In this document: piece after piece, positions 31,845 to 41,692 of the stretch
Numbering within the stretch: the first letter of the stretch is position 1
Layout: each line of letters opens with the position of its first letter
Origin: Saccharothrix obliqua
GTDB lineage: Bacteria > Actinomycetota > Actinomycetes > Mycobacteriales > Pseudonocardiaceae
Reading direction: 5' to 3'
DNA length: 64,000 bases
Assembly: GCF_019375475.1 (NCBI RefSeq)
Contig: NZ_JAHXGQ010000007.1
Coordinates: 62,001-126,000, forward strand
Notes under the pieces: generated by a model
Database searches by the model: none
The model's input: the letters and a program-made list of their open reading frames with translations, nothing else
Told to the model about the DNA's origin: nothing
Made by a program: the position numbers and the translations under genes

Positions 31845-34520
31845 CTAGTGCGCTGCCTCGTCCCAGGAACGCCCGACACCCACGGACACCTCCATGGGCA
31901 CGCTCAACTCGTAGGCACCGCCCATCTGCTCCCGGACCAGCGCCTCGACCGCCTCGCGCTCCCCCTCGGCGATCTCCAGCACCAATTCGTCGTGCACCTG
32001 GAGCAGCATCCGCGACCGCAGCCCCGAATCACGCAACGCGTTGAACACCCCGAGCATGGCCACCTTGATGATGTCCGCCGCCGAACCCTGGATCGGCGCG
32101 TTCAACGCCATCCGCTCCGCCATCTCCCGCCGCTGCCGGTTGTCGCTCGTCAGGTCCGGCAGGTAACGGCGGCGGCCGAGGATGGTCTCGGTGTAACCCT
32201 TCTTCCGGGCGTCCTCCACGATCGCGTGCAGGTAGTCCCGCACGCCACCGAACCGCGCGAAGTACGCCTCCATCTGATCCCGCGCCTCGTCGGCGGAAAT
32301 GCGCAACTGCTGCGCCAGGCCGTACACCGACAACCCGTACGCCAAGCCGTACGACATCGCCTTCACGCGGCGGCGCTGCTCGGCCGTCACCTCCGACGTC
32401 GGCACGGAGAACGCCCGCGACGCCACGAACGTGTGCAGGTCCTCGCCCGACCGGAACGCCTCGATCAGGCCCGCGTCCTCCGACAGGTGCGCCATGATGC
32501 GCATCTCGATCTGGCTGTAGTCCGCCGTCATCAGCTCCGCGTAACCGGGGCCGACCACGAACGCCTCGCGGATGCGCCTGCCCTCCTCGGTGCGGATCGG
32601 GATGTTCTGGAGGTTGGGGTCCGTGGACGACAGCCGACCGGTCGCCGCGATCGTCTGGTGGAACTTGGTGTGGATGCGCCCGTCGTCGGCGACCGACTTC
32701 AGCAGTCCGTCCACCGTCGACTTGAGCCGCGTGACGTCCCGGTGCGCCAGCAGGTGCTGGAGGAACGGGTGCGCGGTCTGCTCGAACAGGTTCTGGAGCG
32801 CGTCCGCGTCCGTCGTGTAGCCGGTCTTGGTCTTCTTGGTCTTCGGCATGTTCAACTCGTCGAACAACACCGCCTGGAGCTGCTTGGGCGAGCCGAGGTT
32901 GATCTCCTTGCCGATCACCGCGTACGCGTCCTGCGCCGCCTGCTTCACGCCCGCCGCGAAATGCGCCTCCAACGCCGCGAGGTGCTCGGAGTCGATGGCG
33001 ATGCCGACCGACTCCACCTCGTCCAGCACGTGCATCAGCGGCAGTTCGAGGTCGCCGAGCAGGGTCCCCTGGTCGGTCGCCACGAGCTGCGCGTCCAGGG
33101 CGTCCGCGAGTTCGGCCACGGCGTAGGCGCGCACGATGGCGTTGCGCGCGGTCTTCTCCCGCTCCTCGTCCTCGTCGGCGAGCAGGGAGAGCTGGCCGTC
33201 GTCCGGCTCCTCCGCCCGCAGCTCGCGCTGGAGGTAGCGCAGGGCGAGGTCGTCCAGCGCGAAGCTGCGCTGACCGGGCCGGACCAGGTACGCGGCGAGC
33301 GCGGTGTCGCTGGTCAGGCCGCGCAGCACCCAGCCGCGGGCGCGGATCGCGCGCAGCGGCGTCTTGAGGTCGTGGCCCGCCTTCGCGACGGTGTCGTCCG
33401 CCAGCCACGCGGCCAGCGCGTTCTCGTCCTGCTCGGTGAGCGCCGCGACGTCGACGTAGCCGCCCTCGTCACCGGCGAACGCGATGCCCTCCAGGTCGAC
33501 CGACGTGGCGGCGAGCCGGAACGACAGGCCGACCCGCGTCCCGCGTGCGTGCGCGTCCAGCCACGCCGCCAGCCCACCGGGCGCGATCGGACCGCCGGAC
33601 ACCTCGAAGCCCTCCTCGGCCTCGGGCTCCGCGGTCGCCAGCGTCGCGAACAGCCGGTCGCGCAGGACCCGGAACTCCAGCTCGTCGAACAGCCGGTGCA
33701 CCGCGTCGCGGTCCCACGCCCGCGCCTCCAGGTCCGCCGGCCCGATCGGCAGGTCCACGTCCCGGACCAGCTCCGTGAGCTGCCGGTTCAGCATGATGCT
33801 CGGCAGGTTCGCCCGGAGCGCGTCGCCCGCCCGGCCCGGCACCTCGTCCACGTGGTCGATCAGCCCGTTCAGCGAGCCGAACTGGTTCAGCAGCTTCACG
33901 ATCGTCTTCGGGCCGACACCGGGCGTGTTCGGCAGGTTGTCCGACGAGTCGCCGCGCACCGCCGCGTAGTCCGCGTACAGCTCCGGGGTCACGCCCTGCT
34001 TCTCCAGCACCAGCTCCGGGGTGTACCGGGCCATCTCGGAGACGCCCTTCACCGGGTAGAGGACGGTGACCCGGTCGTTGACCAGTTGCAGGGCGTCGCG
34101 GTCGCCGGTGCAGATCAGGACTTCGAAGCCGAGGGCCGTCGCCTGCGTGGTGAGCGTCGCGATGACGTCGTCGGCCTCGTAGTTCTCCTTCTCCAGGGTG
34201 GGGATGTTGAGCGTGCCCAGCACGTCCTGGATGAGGCTGACCTGGCCGCGGAACTCGTCGGGCGTCGCGCTGCGGCCCGCCTTGTACTCCGCGTACGCCT
34301 CCGTGCGGAACGTCTTGCGCGAGACGTCGAACGCCACCGCGACGTGCGTCGGCTGCTCGTCGCGGAGCAGGTTGATGAGCATCGACGTGAAGCCGTAGAC
34401 CGCGTTCGTGGTCTGCCCCGTGCCGGTCTGGAAGTTCTCCTTGGGCAGCGCGAAGAACGCCCGGTAGGCCATCGAGTGGCCGTCGACCAGCAGCAGGCGG
34501 GAGGCTTCTGAAGTGCTCAC
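31845..34520 (-). CDS. polA: DNA polymerase I
   Basis: A protein of 891 residues from GTG 34520; TAGACT six bases upstream suggests leaderless translation. The N-terminal 5'-3' exonuclease (about 1-290) has LLLVDGHSMAYRAFFALP, EADDVIATL, CTGDRDALQLV, GDSSDNLPNTPGVGPKT. The central 3'-5' exonuclease-like domain lacks the classic D-x-E motif at its start (VDLEGIAFAGDEGGYVD), as in other actinobacterial PolA without proofreading. The polymerase domain has motif A MTADYSQIEMRIMAHLS, motif B RRRVKAMSYGLAYGLS and motif C LLQVHDELVLEIAE. It fills repair gaps and removes Okazaki primers. It is divergent from the thioesterase gene with back-to-back -10 elements. Confidence 0.96.
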   Translation of the reverse strand: MSTSEASRLLLVDGHSMAYRAFFALPKENFQTGTGQTTNAVYGFTSMLINLLRDEQPTHVAVAFDVSRKTFRTEAYAEYKAGRSATPDEFRGQVSLIQDVLGTLNIPTLEKENYEADDVIATLTTQATALGFEVLICTGDRDALQLVNDRVTVLYPVKGVSEMARYTPELVLEKQGVTPELYADYAAVRGDSSDNLPNTPGVGPKTIVKLLNQFGSLNGLIDHVDEVPGRAGDALRANLPSIMLNRQLTELVRDVDLPIGPADLEARAWDRDAVHRLFDELEFRVLRDRLFATLATAEPEAEEGFEVSGGPIAPGGLAAWLDAHARGTRVGLSFRLAATSVDLEGIAFAGDEGGYVDVAALTEQDENALAAWLADDTVAKAGHDLKTPLRAIRARGWVLRGLTSDTALAAYLVRPGQRSFALDDLALRYLQRELRAEEPDDGQLSLLADEDEEREKTARNAIVRAYAVAELADALDAQLVATDQGTLLGDLELPLMHVLDEVESVGIAIDSEHLAALEAHFAAGVKQAAQDAYAVIGKEINLGSPKQLQAVLFDELNMPKTKKTKTGYTTDADALQNLFEQTAHPFLQHLLAHRDVTRLKSTVDGLLKSVADDGRIHTKFHQTIAATGRLSSTDPNLQNIPIRTEEGRRIREAFVVGPGYAELMTADYSQIEMRIMAHLSEDAGLIEAFRSGEDLHTFVASRAFSVPTSEVTAEQRRRVKAMSYGLAYGLSVYGLAQQLRISADEARDQMEAYFARFGGVRDYLHAIVEDARKKGYTETILGRRRYLPDLTSDNRQRREMAERMALNAPIQGSAADIIKVAMLGVFNALRDSGLRSRMLLQVHDELVLEIAEGEREAVEALVREQMGGAYELSVPMEVSVGVGRSWDEAAH

Positions 34521-34526
34521 GGGGCG

Positions 34527-34536
34527 AGTCTAGGGT
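34527..34536. promoter_or_regulatory. Overlapping divergent -10 elements of polA and the thioesterase gene
   Basis: On the minus strand TAGACT (34527-34532) lies 6 nt from the polA GTG; on the plus strand TAGGGT (34531-34536) lies ahead of the thioesterase gene. The two share the TA at 34531-34532, so only one polymerase could occupy the site at a time. Confidence 0.45.
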
Positions 34537-34544
34537 GAGGGACT

Positions 34545-34592
34545 GACAGTCACGCACCGAGACAGCAACGCACCGAGACAGCAACGCACCGA
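34545..34592 (+). repeat. Three 16-bp tandem repeats in the polA/thioesterase control region
   Basis: Units GACAGTCACGCACCGA (34545-34560), GACAGCAACGCACCGA (34561-34576) and the same again (34577-34592). They lie over the expected -35 region of polA and in the 5' leader of the thioesterase gene, just ahead of its GGAG. Confidence 0.9.
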
Positions 34593-34604
34593 GTGGAGCC
34601 GCGT

Positions 34605-35036
34605 GTGAGCCTGAACTCCGACGACGCGGGGAACGTCCCCGGTGCCGCCCCGGACGCCGCGCACGAGCAGTTGACCGAGAAGATGGGCATCGAGATCACC
34701 CGGTGGGACGCCGACCGGCTGGTCGGCACGATGCCGGTCAAGGGGAACCGCCAGCCGTACGGCCTGCTGCACGGCGGCGCGAACGCGGTGCTCGCGGAAA
34801 CGCTGGGCTCCGTCGCCGCCGCCATGCACGCCGCACCCGAGCGGGTCGCCGTCGGGTTGGAGCTGTCGTGCACCCACCACCGCGGGGTCACGGACGGTGT
34901 CGTGACCGGCGTGTGCACGCCTGTCCACCGTGGGCGGTCCACGGCCACGTACGAGATCGTGATCACCGACGAGCAGGGTCGCCGCAGTTGCACGGCGCGA
35001 CTCACGTGCTTCTTGCGGGAAGCCCCTATGGTCTAG
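34605..35036 (+). CDS. PaaI-family hotdog-fold thioesterase
   Basis: About 143 residues from GTG 34605, with GGAG 6 nt upstream; the frame also opens at GTG 34593, which would overlap the ribosome site. Hotdog signature: RQPYGLLHGGANAVLAETLG (H-G-G in the catalytic helix, the Asp/Glu nucleophile position is the E of AETLG), with VALGLE-type strand AVGLELSCTHHRG and the final strand TARLTCFLR. Family members hydrolyse acyl-CoA thioesters, for instance hydroxybenzoyl- or phenylacetyl-CoA. Substrate unknown. The lipoprotein gene follows at once. Confidence 0.85.
   Translation: MSLNSDDAGNVPGAAPDAAHEQLTEKMGIEITRWDADRLVGTMPVKGNRQPYGLLHGGANAVLAETLGSVAAAMHAAPERVAVGLELSCTHHRGVTDGVVTGVCTPVHRGRSTATYEIVITDEQGRRSCTARLTCFLREAPMV
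35027..35032 (+). promoter_or_regulatory. Putative -10 of a leaderless promoter (lipoprotein gene)
   Basis: TATGGT, overlapping the last codons of the thioesterase gene, is followed by CTAGTC and ATG 35039. No ribosome site lies between. Confidence 0.4.
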
Positions 35037-35038
35037 TC

Positions 35039-35590
35039 ATGCGGCTGGCGGGAGCGGCGTGGGTTGCGGTGGCGGTGGGCGTGCTCGGCGGGTGCGCCGG
35101 CCCGGAGGCGACCTCGGCCCCGCCACCGTCCACCGTGACGACCTACCCGGTGCCCGCCGAGGCGGTGCGGCCCGACGAGAAGGCGCTGCACCTGCCGACC
35201 ACCGCGGACGGCGACACGGCGTTCACCCTGCTCGGGATGACCACGGGCATGACGACCCTGATCGGCAGCCACGCCGAGTTCCAGGCCAAGGGCCAGTTCG
35301 CCCGGGTCCGGCTGAGCGTGGTCAACAACGGGCGGAGCAGCGTGTTGTTCAACGCTCGTCGGCACGTGCTGGTGGACGACCAGAAGCACGAGTACGCGGT
35401 CGACACCGAGGCGATGACCATCAAGCGGCAGCCGGAGTCGTTCGACCTCGGCGCGAACGTGCGGGTGGAGTACGACGTCTACTACGACCTGCCCGCGACG
35501 GCCAAGCCGATGGCGTTGCGGGTGTACGGCGGACCGACGTTGACCGATCTCAAGGACGAGTCCGGCACGGAGATCCGGCTGGCCCAGTGA
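35039..35590 (+). CDS. Predicted lipoprotein with DUF4352-like Ig fold
   Basis: A protein of 183 residues from ATG 35039. Signal peptide with VAVGVLGGCAG (lipobox L-G-G-C, Cys about 19), so it is probably membrane-anchored outside. After a Ser/Thr/Pro linker comes a beta-rich domain: FARVRLSVVNNGRSSVLFN, then VLVDDQKHEYAVDTEAM and a strand with RVEYDVYYDLPATAK. This V-x-V-x-V-x-N-x-G/x-x-x-x pattern is that of the DUF4352 'telokin-like' family. Function unknown; such proteins often modulate envelope stress responses. It converges with the marR gene, 4 bp apart. Confidence 0.78.
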   Translation: MRLAGAAWVAVAVGVLGGCAGPEATSAPPPSTVTTYPVPAEAVRPDEKALHLPTTADGDTAFTLLGMTTGMTTLIGSHAEFQAKGQFARVRLSVVNNGRSSVLFNARRHVLVDDQKHEYAVDTEAMTIKRQPESFDLGANVRVEYDVYYDLPATAKPMALRVYGGPTLTDLKDESGTEIRLAQ

Positions 35591-35594
35591 GGGG

Positions 35595-36041
35595 TCAGGA
35601 GCGGCGCTCGCGCAGGGAGCGGACCATGCTCCGCAGGAGCCGGGACGCCTCCGACCGCTCGGCCCCGGTCATCCCGGACAGCATCCGGACCTCGACGGAC
35701 CGGACCGCCGCGGTCGCCTCCGCCAGGCTCCGCCTGCCGAGCGGCGTGAGCCGCGCGGGGAGGGCCTTCCCGACGGGCGCCTCCGCCGGCCTGGTCACGT
35801 AGCCGTCCCGTTCGAGGGACTGGAGCAGCACGTTCATCGTCTGCCGGGTCACGAACGCGCCCCGCGCGAGTTCGGAGTTCGACAAGCCCGGCCGCTGGGC
35901 CAGCAGTTCGAGGCAGGCGTAGTGCGTCACGCTCATCCCGAGTGGCCGCAGCACCTCCTCCATGGCCGCCCGCAGGGCGCTCGACGCCTCTTTCAGGAGG
36001 TAACCCAGCGACGTGCCCAGGTCCACACCGTCTTGACCCAT
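35595..36041 (-). CDS. MarR-family transcriptional regulator
   Basis: About 148 residues from ATG 36041. The winged-helix reads LLAQRPGLSNSELARGAFVTRQTMNVLLQSLERDGYVTR (cited family pattern: S-x-x-E-L-A-x-x-x-x-x-x-x-x-x-V-x-x-L-x-x-x-G). The final dimerisation helix is SGMTGAERSEASRLLRSMVRSL. It is divergent from the VOC protein gene and two palindromes of the TGTCAG/CTGACA type lie between, so it is probably an autorepressor and the switch of that neighbour. Its own ATG overlaps the first palindrome, as expected if it blocks its own start. Confidence 0.88.
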   Translation of the reverse strand: MGQDGVDLGTSLGYLLKEASSALRAAMEEVLRPLGMSVTHYACLELLAQRPGLSNSELARGAFVTRQTMNVLLQSLERDGYVTRPAEAPVGKALPARLTPLGRRSLAEATAAVRSVEVRMLSGMTGAERSEASRLLRSMVRSLRERRS

Positions 36042-36056
36042 GTCAGCATCCTGACA
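36041..36056. promoter_or_regulatory. MarR operator site 1
   Basis: TGTCAG and CTGACA separated by 4 bp (CATC). It overlaps the first base of the marR ATG at 36041. Centre is 28 bp from the second site. Confidence 0.65.
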
Positions 36057-36067
36057 TACGTTGGCCC

Positions 36068-36085
36068 GTGTCAGGAACCTGACAC
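36068..36085. promoter_or_regulatory. MarR operator site 2
   Basis: An 18-bp perfect palindrome GTGTCAGGAACCTGACAC ahead of the VOC gene ribosome site (GGGAGGA at 36087). The half-site is the same as in site 1. Confidence 0.7.
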
Positions 36086-36101
36086 AGGGAGGACCACCGC
36101 C

Positions 36102-36470
36102 ATGCCCGCCACCGGCCCCGACTTCATCTCGCTCCAGGCACGCGACCTCGACGCCTCGCAGGCGTTCTACGAGCGGTACCTCGGCCTCGTCCGCTCGCGA
36201 ACCGGGCCGCCGCACGCCGTCGTCTTCGAGACGGAGCCGATCGCGTTCGCGCTCCGCGACGTCGTTCCCGGCACCGATCTCGACTCCGCGGCCCAGCCGG
36301 GCATCGGGGCCGCGATCTGGTTCCACGCCACGGACGTGCAGGCCGTTCACGACGCCCTCGTGGCCGACGGCCACACCATCGTCTCCGCCCCGGTCGACGG
36401 GCCCTTCGGCCGGACGTTCACCTTCGCCGACCCCGACGGCTACCGGATCACCCTCCACGACCGCGCGTGA
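36102..36470 (+). CDS. VOC/glyoxalase-family protein
   Basis: A protein of 122 residues from ATG 36102 with GGGAGGA 9 nt upstream. Two beta-alpha-beta-beta-beta modules typical of the vicinal oxygen chelate fold: FISLQARDLDASQAFYERYLGL (first half) and ATDVQAVHDALVADGHTIVSAPVDGPFGRTFTFADPDGYRITL (second half, quoted in family order). The FADPDGYRI tail is the usual end. Metal ligand positions are only partly conserved. Members include glyoxalases, dioxygenases and antibiotic-binding resistance proteins; being switched by a MarR regulator supports a detoxification role. Confidence 0.85.
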   Translation: MPATGPDFISLQARDLDASQAFYERYLGLVRSRTGPPHAVVFETEPIAFALRDVVPGTDLDSAAQPGIGAAIWFHATDVQAVHDALVADGHTIVSAPVDGPFGRTFTFADPDGYRITLHDRA

Positions 36471-36488
36471 CGGGCACCGCCACGCCGA

Positions 36489-36514
36489 GGCCCGCCCCCG
36501 CGCGGGGGCGGGCC
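36489..36514. terminator. Bidirectional terminator between VOC gene and livF
   Basis: A perfect palindrome with 11-bp arms GGCCCGCCCCC / GGGGGCGGGCC around GCGC, between two convergent stops (36470 and 36523). Confidence 0.7.
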
Positions 36515-36522
36515 GTCCGGCG

Positions 36523-37227
36523 TCAGTGGCCGCCGAGGTAGGCGGCACGCACCTGCGGGTCGTCCAGCAGTTCCGGGCCCGGTGCGGACTTCACCACGCG
36601 CCCCGTCTCCAGGACGTAGGCGCGGTCCGACAGCTTCAGGGCCTGCTGGGCGTTCTGCTCCACCAGGAGGACGGTGGTGCCCCGCCGGTTGATCTCCTTG
36701 ATGATGTCGAAGATCTGGGCGATCAGCATGGGCGCCAGGCCCATCGACGGCTCGTCCAGCAACAGCACCTTCGGCTTGGTCATCAGCGCCCGGCCGATCG
36801 CGACCATCTGCTGCTCGCCGCCGGACATGGTGCCGCCGAACTGGCTCTTGCGCTCCGCCAGGCGGGGGAAGAGTTCGTAGACCTCCGCCAGGTCCGCCGA
36901 GAGGTCGTCCTTGCGGGTGTACGCACCCATCAGGAGGTTCTCCTGGACGGTCATGCCCGGGAAGACGCCGCGGCCCTCCGGGGACTGGCCGATGCCCAGC
37001 TGCACGCGCTTGTGCCCGGCCAGCCTGGAGATGTCCTGACCGTCGAACACGATGCTGCCCGACGAGAGCGGGCGCAGGCCGGAAACCGTTTTGAGGGTGG
37101 TGGTCTTGCCCGCGCCGTTCGCGCCGATCAGCGAGACGATCTCGCCCTCGTTCACCTCCAGGCTGATGCCCTTGATGGCGGCGATCTTCCCGTAGTGGAC
37201 GTGGATGTCCTTGATCTCAAGAAGCAT
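36523..37227 (-). CDS. livF: Branched-chain amino-acid ABC transporter ATPase LivF
   Basis: A protein of 234 residues. Walker A GANGAGKTTTLKTVSGL, the LivF-type middle QSPEGRGVFPGMTVQENLLMG, signature SGGEQQMVAIGRAL, Walker B VLLLDEPSMGLAPM and the H-loop replaced here by VEQNAQQAL, which is normal in LivF. It is the last gene of the operon livK-H-M-G-F and overlaps livG by 11 bp. One of two ATPases energising leucine/isoleucine/valine (or related amide/urea) uptake. Length and motifs are typical. Confidence 0.9.
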   Translation of the reverse strand: MLLEIKDIHVHYGKIAAIKGISLEVNEGEIVSLIGANGAGKTTTLKTVSGLRPLSSGSIVFDGQDISRLAGHKRVQLGIGQSPEGRGVFPGMTVQENLLMGAYTRKDDLSADLAEVYELFPRLAERKSQFGGTMSGGEQQMVAIGRALMTKPKVLLLDEPSMGLAPMLIAQIFDIIKEINRRGTTVLLVEQNAQQALKLSDRAYVLETGRVVKSAPGPELLDDPQVRAAYLGGH

Positions 37228-37989
37228 CTTCGGACACCCCCAGGTACGCCTCGATGACCTTCGGGTCGTTCTGCACCTCGTGCGGCAGCCCTTCTGCGAT
37301 CAGCTGGCCGAAGTCGAGCACCGCCACGCGGTCGCTGACGCCCATGACCAGGCTCATGTCGTGCTCGATCAGCAGCACCGTCCGCCCGCTGTCGCGGATC
37401 TTGCGGATGAGCTGCTGGAGCGCCTCCTTCTCCGCCGGGTTCATGCCGGCGGCCGGCTCGTCCAGCAGGAGGAGCTTCGGGTCCGTCGCGAGGGCTCGGG
37501 CGATCTCCAGGCGGCGCTGGTCGCCGTACGGCAGGTTCTTCGCCGTTTCCGTCATCCGGGCGGAGATGCCGACGAAGGCGAGCAGCTCCCGCGCCAGCTC
37601 GCGTCCGCGCTTCTCCTCCTTGCGGTGCCACGGGAGGTTGAGCGTCGCGCCGATCGCACCGGTCTTGTGGTGGGCGTCCGCGCCCACCATGACGTTCTCC
37701 AGCGCCGACATGTTGTGGAACAGCCGGATGTTCTGGAACGTGCGCGCGATGCCCTTCTTGGTGATCCGGAACCGCTTGGTCCCGCTGATCCGCTCGCCGT
37801 TGAACAACACCTGCCCCTCGGTGGGCTGGTAGACGCCGGTGACGACGTTGAAGACCGTGGTCTTGCCCGCGCCGTTCGGCCCGATCAGGGCGAAGATCTC
37901 GCCCTCGCCGATGGCGAACTTCGCCTCTCGCAAGGCAACCACGCCGCCGAAGCGCATGGTCACGCTGTCCAGCTCCAGGACGGGAGTGC

Positions 37990-37993
<4 letters not shown>
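37217..37993 (-). CDS. livG: Branched-chain amino-acid ABC transporter ATPase LivG
   Basis: About 258 residues from GTG 37993, overlapping the livM stop by GTGA. Walker A GPNGAGKTTVFNVVTGV; ARTFQNIRLFHNMSALENVMVG is the LivG-specific helical segment; LPYGDQRRLEIARALA is the signature (here Y-G-D-Q in place of S-G-G-Q, as is usual in LivG); Walker B LLLLDEPAAGMNP; H-loop LIEHDMSLV. It pairs with LivF. The frame continues upstream into livM only as antisense-free noise; the start is fixed by the overlap. Confidence 0.9.
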
Positions 37994-39128
<1,135 letters not shown>

Positions 39129-39132
<4 letters not shown>

Positions 39133-40091
39133 GCCCGTGCCTTCTGGAGCGATTCGCCGAGGATGCCCGTCGGGCGGAACATCAGGACGACCACCAGGAC
39201 GGTGAACGCGATGACGTCCTTCCACTGGGAACCGAGGAAGATCGCGCCCCAGTTCTCGATGAGACCGAGCACCACACCGCCCATCAGCGCGCCGCGCAGG
39301 TTGCCGATGCCGCCGAGCACGGCCGCCGTGAACGCCTTGATGCCGAGGACGAAGCCGATCATGTACCCGGTGTTCTCGATCTCCATGACGTAGAGGGCGC
39401 CGGCCACACCGGCCATGGCGCCGCCGAGCATGAACGTCACCCGCACGATGTTGTCGATGCTCACGCCCATCAGGACGGCGGCCTCGGGGTCCTGGGCGGT
39501 GGCCCGGATGCCGCGGCCGATGCGCGTCTTGTTCACCAGGCGGTCCAGGGCCACCATCACGACCACCGCGGCGACGACCACGATGACCTGGTCGAGCCGG
39601 ACGGCGACGTTGCCGACCTCGAACACGGTGTCGCGGGCCACGAACCGCGGCGCCGACGCCTGGTTGCGGCCCGGCTTGTCGATCAGCCAGTCGATGACGA
39701 CGAGGGCGAACAGCTCCTGGAGGAACAGCGACGCGCCGATCGCCGAGATCAGCGCCGCGAGCCTGGTGGCGCCGCGCTTGCGCAACGGCCGGTAGGCCAC
39801 GGCTTCCAGGACGACGGCGGACGCGCCGGACACCACCGCCGACACGACTATGAGCAGGACCAGCACTCCCACCAGGGCGATCCCGGTGAACGGAGCGGAC
39901 GGCGCGATCGCGAGCAGCACCGTCAGGGACGCGAAGGTGCCGATCATGAAGATCTCGGAGTGCGCGAAGTTGATCAGGCGCAGCACGCCGTAGACCATCG
40001 TGTAGCCCAGGGCGATCAGCGCGTAGATCGAGCCGTTCACCAGCCCACCCACCGTGCTGGGTAGGAACTGGTTGGCGAAATCATCAAGCAT
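39129..40091 (-). CDS. livH: Branched-chain amino-acid ABC transporter permease LivH
   Basis: A protein of 320 residues from ATG 40091. Helix 1 reads LVNGSIYALIALGYTMVYGVLRLINFAHSE (family motif G-S-x-Y-A-L-x-A-L-G-x-x-x-x-Y-G-x-x-x-x-x-N-F-A-H). Near the C-terminus are GIKAFTAAVLGGIGNLRGALMGG and the F-T-A-A-V-L-G-G-x-G-x-x-x-G cytoplasmic coupling segment. It is separated from livK by a 132-bp leader. Confidence 0.92.
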
Positions 40092-40223
40092 GACAGGTAT
40101 GCCTCACGAGACGGGGCGGGGAGAACTACTCGCCATAGGGGTGGAGAGCGGGGGCCGCCGCGCCGACCGCGACGACCACCCGCTCCCCAGCACAGCCTTT
40201 ACCTGGTGGAACCGCCTCGGGGA
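40092..40223 (-). other. livK-livH spacer with a possible stem-loop
   Basis: A 132-bp gap, unlike the overlapped junctions downstream. On the minus strand GGAGCGGG and CCCGCTCTCC could pair with a one-base bulge around a GC-rich loop. Such a structure could protect the livK message and lower permease expression relative to binding protein, the usual stoichiometry. Role is inference. Confidence 0.35.
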
Positions 40224-41396
40224 TCAGCCCTCCAGCTTGGCGTCGGCCGACGGGCCGAGCAGCTTGAGGACACCACCCTTGACCTGGTACACGAAGATGG
40301 AGTTGTTCTCCGGCTCGCCGTTCGCCTTGAACTTGATCGGCTTGGAGATGCCGGTGAAGCTGACCGAGGTGAGGAAGTTGTTGATGTCCTCGGAGGTCGT
40401 CTTCCCGTCCTGCACGGCCTTGATGAACGCGGTGGCCGCGTCGTAGCCCTCGGTGGAGTAGATGGCCGGGTCGGAACCCGCGCTCTTCTTGTAGTTGTCG
40501 AAGAACTTCTTCGACTCACCGGTGGCCTCGGCCGACGGGATGTTGCACGGGCAGGCGATGACGGCGCCCTCGGCCGCCTGCTCACCGGCGCCGGAGACGA
40601 GCTGCGCGTCGAGCGAGCCGTCGCCGGAGGCGAACAGCGTCTTCACGTCGTTGTCGCGGAGCTGCTTGAGCAGCCGGCCGCCCTGCGCGTAGTAGCCGCC
40701 GAAGAAGATCACGTCCGGGTTGGCGGACTTGACCTTGGTCACCGTGGAGGAGTAGTCGGACGCGTCCTTCGAGAACTTGTCGGTCTCGACCTGGACGCCC
40801 TTCTCCGTGAACTTCTTGGCGACCGCCTCGGCCAGGCCGACGCTGTACTCCTGGTCGTCGGACAGGACGAACGCCTTCTTCGGCGCCTTGGCCTTCACCA
40901 GGAAGTCGGCGACGTCCGGGCCCTGGTCGTTGTCGTTGGCGACCACGCGGTGCCAGTACTTCCACCCGTTGCTCGCGAGACCGGAGTTGGTCGCGGAGGG
41001 CGAGATGTTCGGGATCTTGCTCTCCTCCAGGGTCCCGCCGATGGCCTTGGACTCGCCGGAGAAGGCCGGGCCGATCAGCGCGACGATCTTGTCGCTGCCG
41101 ATCGCCTTGGTGATCAGCGACGTGGCCTGGTCGGACTTGCCCTGGCTGTCGTACTTGATCAGGTCGATCTTGACCTTGGGGTTCGTGGCGTTGTACTCGT
41201 CGATCGCCATCTTCGCGCCGTTGTAGGGCGGGATCACGATCGCGGAGTTCTCGCCGGTGAGGTCCCCCATGAACCCGATCTTGACGGTCGCGGCGTCCCC
41301 ACCACCCGAGTCGCCACCACCGCCGGCGCAAGCCGCGAGCGCCAGCGACGAAGCCGCCGCCAGCGCCAGAACTCGGCCGAGTCGTGCTCCTGACAC
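40224..41396 (-). CDS. livK: Branched-chain amino-acid ABC transporter substrate-binding lipoprotein
   Basis: About 390 residues from GTG 41396, because GGGAGG lies 7 nt upstream; the ATGs further up overlap this ribosome site. Lipid signal peptide ALAAASSLALAACAGGGG (lipobox L-A-A-C). Mature protein is a type I periplasmic-binding fold: VKIGFMGDLTGENSAI, IPPYNGAKMAIDEYN, LIGPAFSGESKAIG, SPSATNSGLAS, ending with ITKP-like segment GISKPIKFKANGEPENNSIFV. The ligand is probably Leu/Ile/Val but amide or aromatic-acid ligands occur in this family. Confidence 0.9.
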   Translation of the reverse strand: MSGARLGRVLALAAASSLALAACAGGGGDSGGGDAATVKIGFMGDLTGENSAIVIPPYNGAKMAIDEYNATNPKVKIDLIKYDSQGKSDQATSLITKAIGSDKIVALIGPAFSGESKAIGGTLEESKIPNISPSATNSGLASNGWKYWHRVVANDNDQGPDVADFLVKAKAPKKAFVLSDDQEYSVGLAEAVAKKFTEKGVQVETDKFSKDASDYSSTVTKVKSANPDVIFFGGYYAQGGRLLKQLRDNDVKTLFASGDGSLDAQLVSGAGEQAAEGAVIACPCNIPSAEATGESKKFFDNYKKSAGSDPAIYSTEGYDAATAFIKAVQDGKTTSEDINNFLTSVSFTGISKPIKFKANGEPENNSIFVYQVKGGVLKLLGPSADAKLEG

Positions 41397-41692
41397 CGGA
41401 ATACCTCCCATGACCAACCAGCCCGCCGGGTAGGCGGCGCCCTCGCACGAGGGCTTGGGTTAGGGCAGGAACGTAGCTTCAGTTGTGTTCCGTGAACAGG
41501 TGGTCTTACTGCTCTGTGTCCACATCGTGACGGTAGTCACCGGCAAATCCGGGCGCGTTAACAGTCTTAAATGCAGGTCAAATCGCCGCAGGTCACACGG
41601 CCAATGCGAACAGTAACCAACAATGGGCGTGCGTGGGCGTCAATGGACGTGCGACGGTGCGTGAGGGGGTGTCCGATAACCGAACAGCGGGC
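41397..41692. other. Intergenic region upstream of the liv operon
   Basis: About 296 bp between livK and pdtaR (both minus strand). It should hold the liv promoter and the pdtaR 3' end. There are several GTGCG repeats at 41627-41665 and less GC-rich sequence (TAACAGTCTTAAATGCAGGT) near 41558. I could not fix a -10/-35 pair, an operator or a terminator. Confidence 0.4.
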
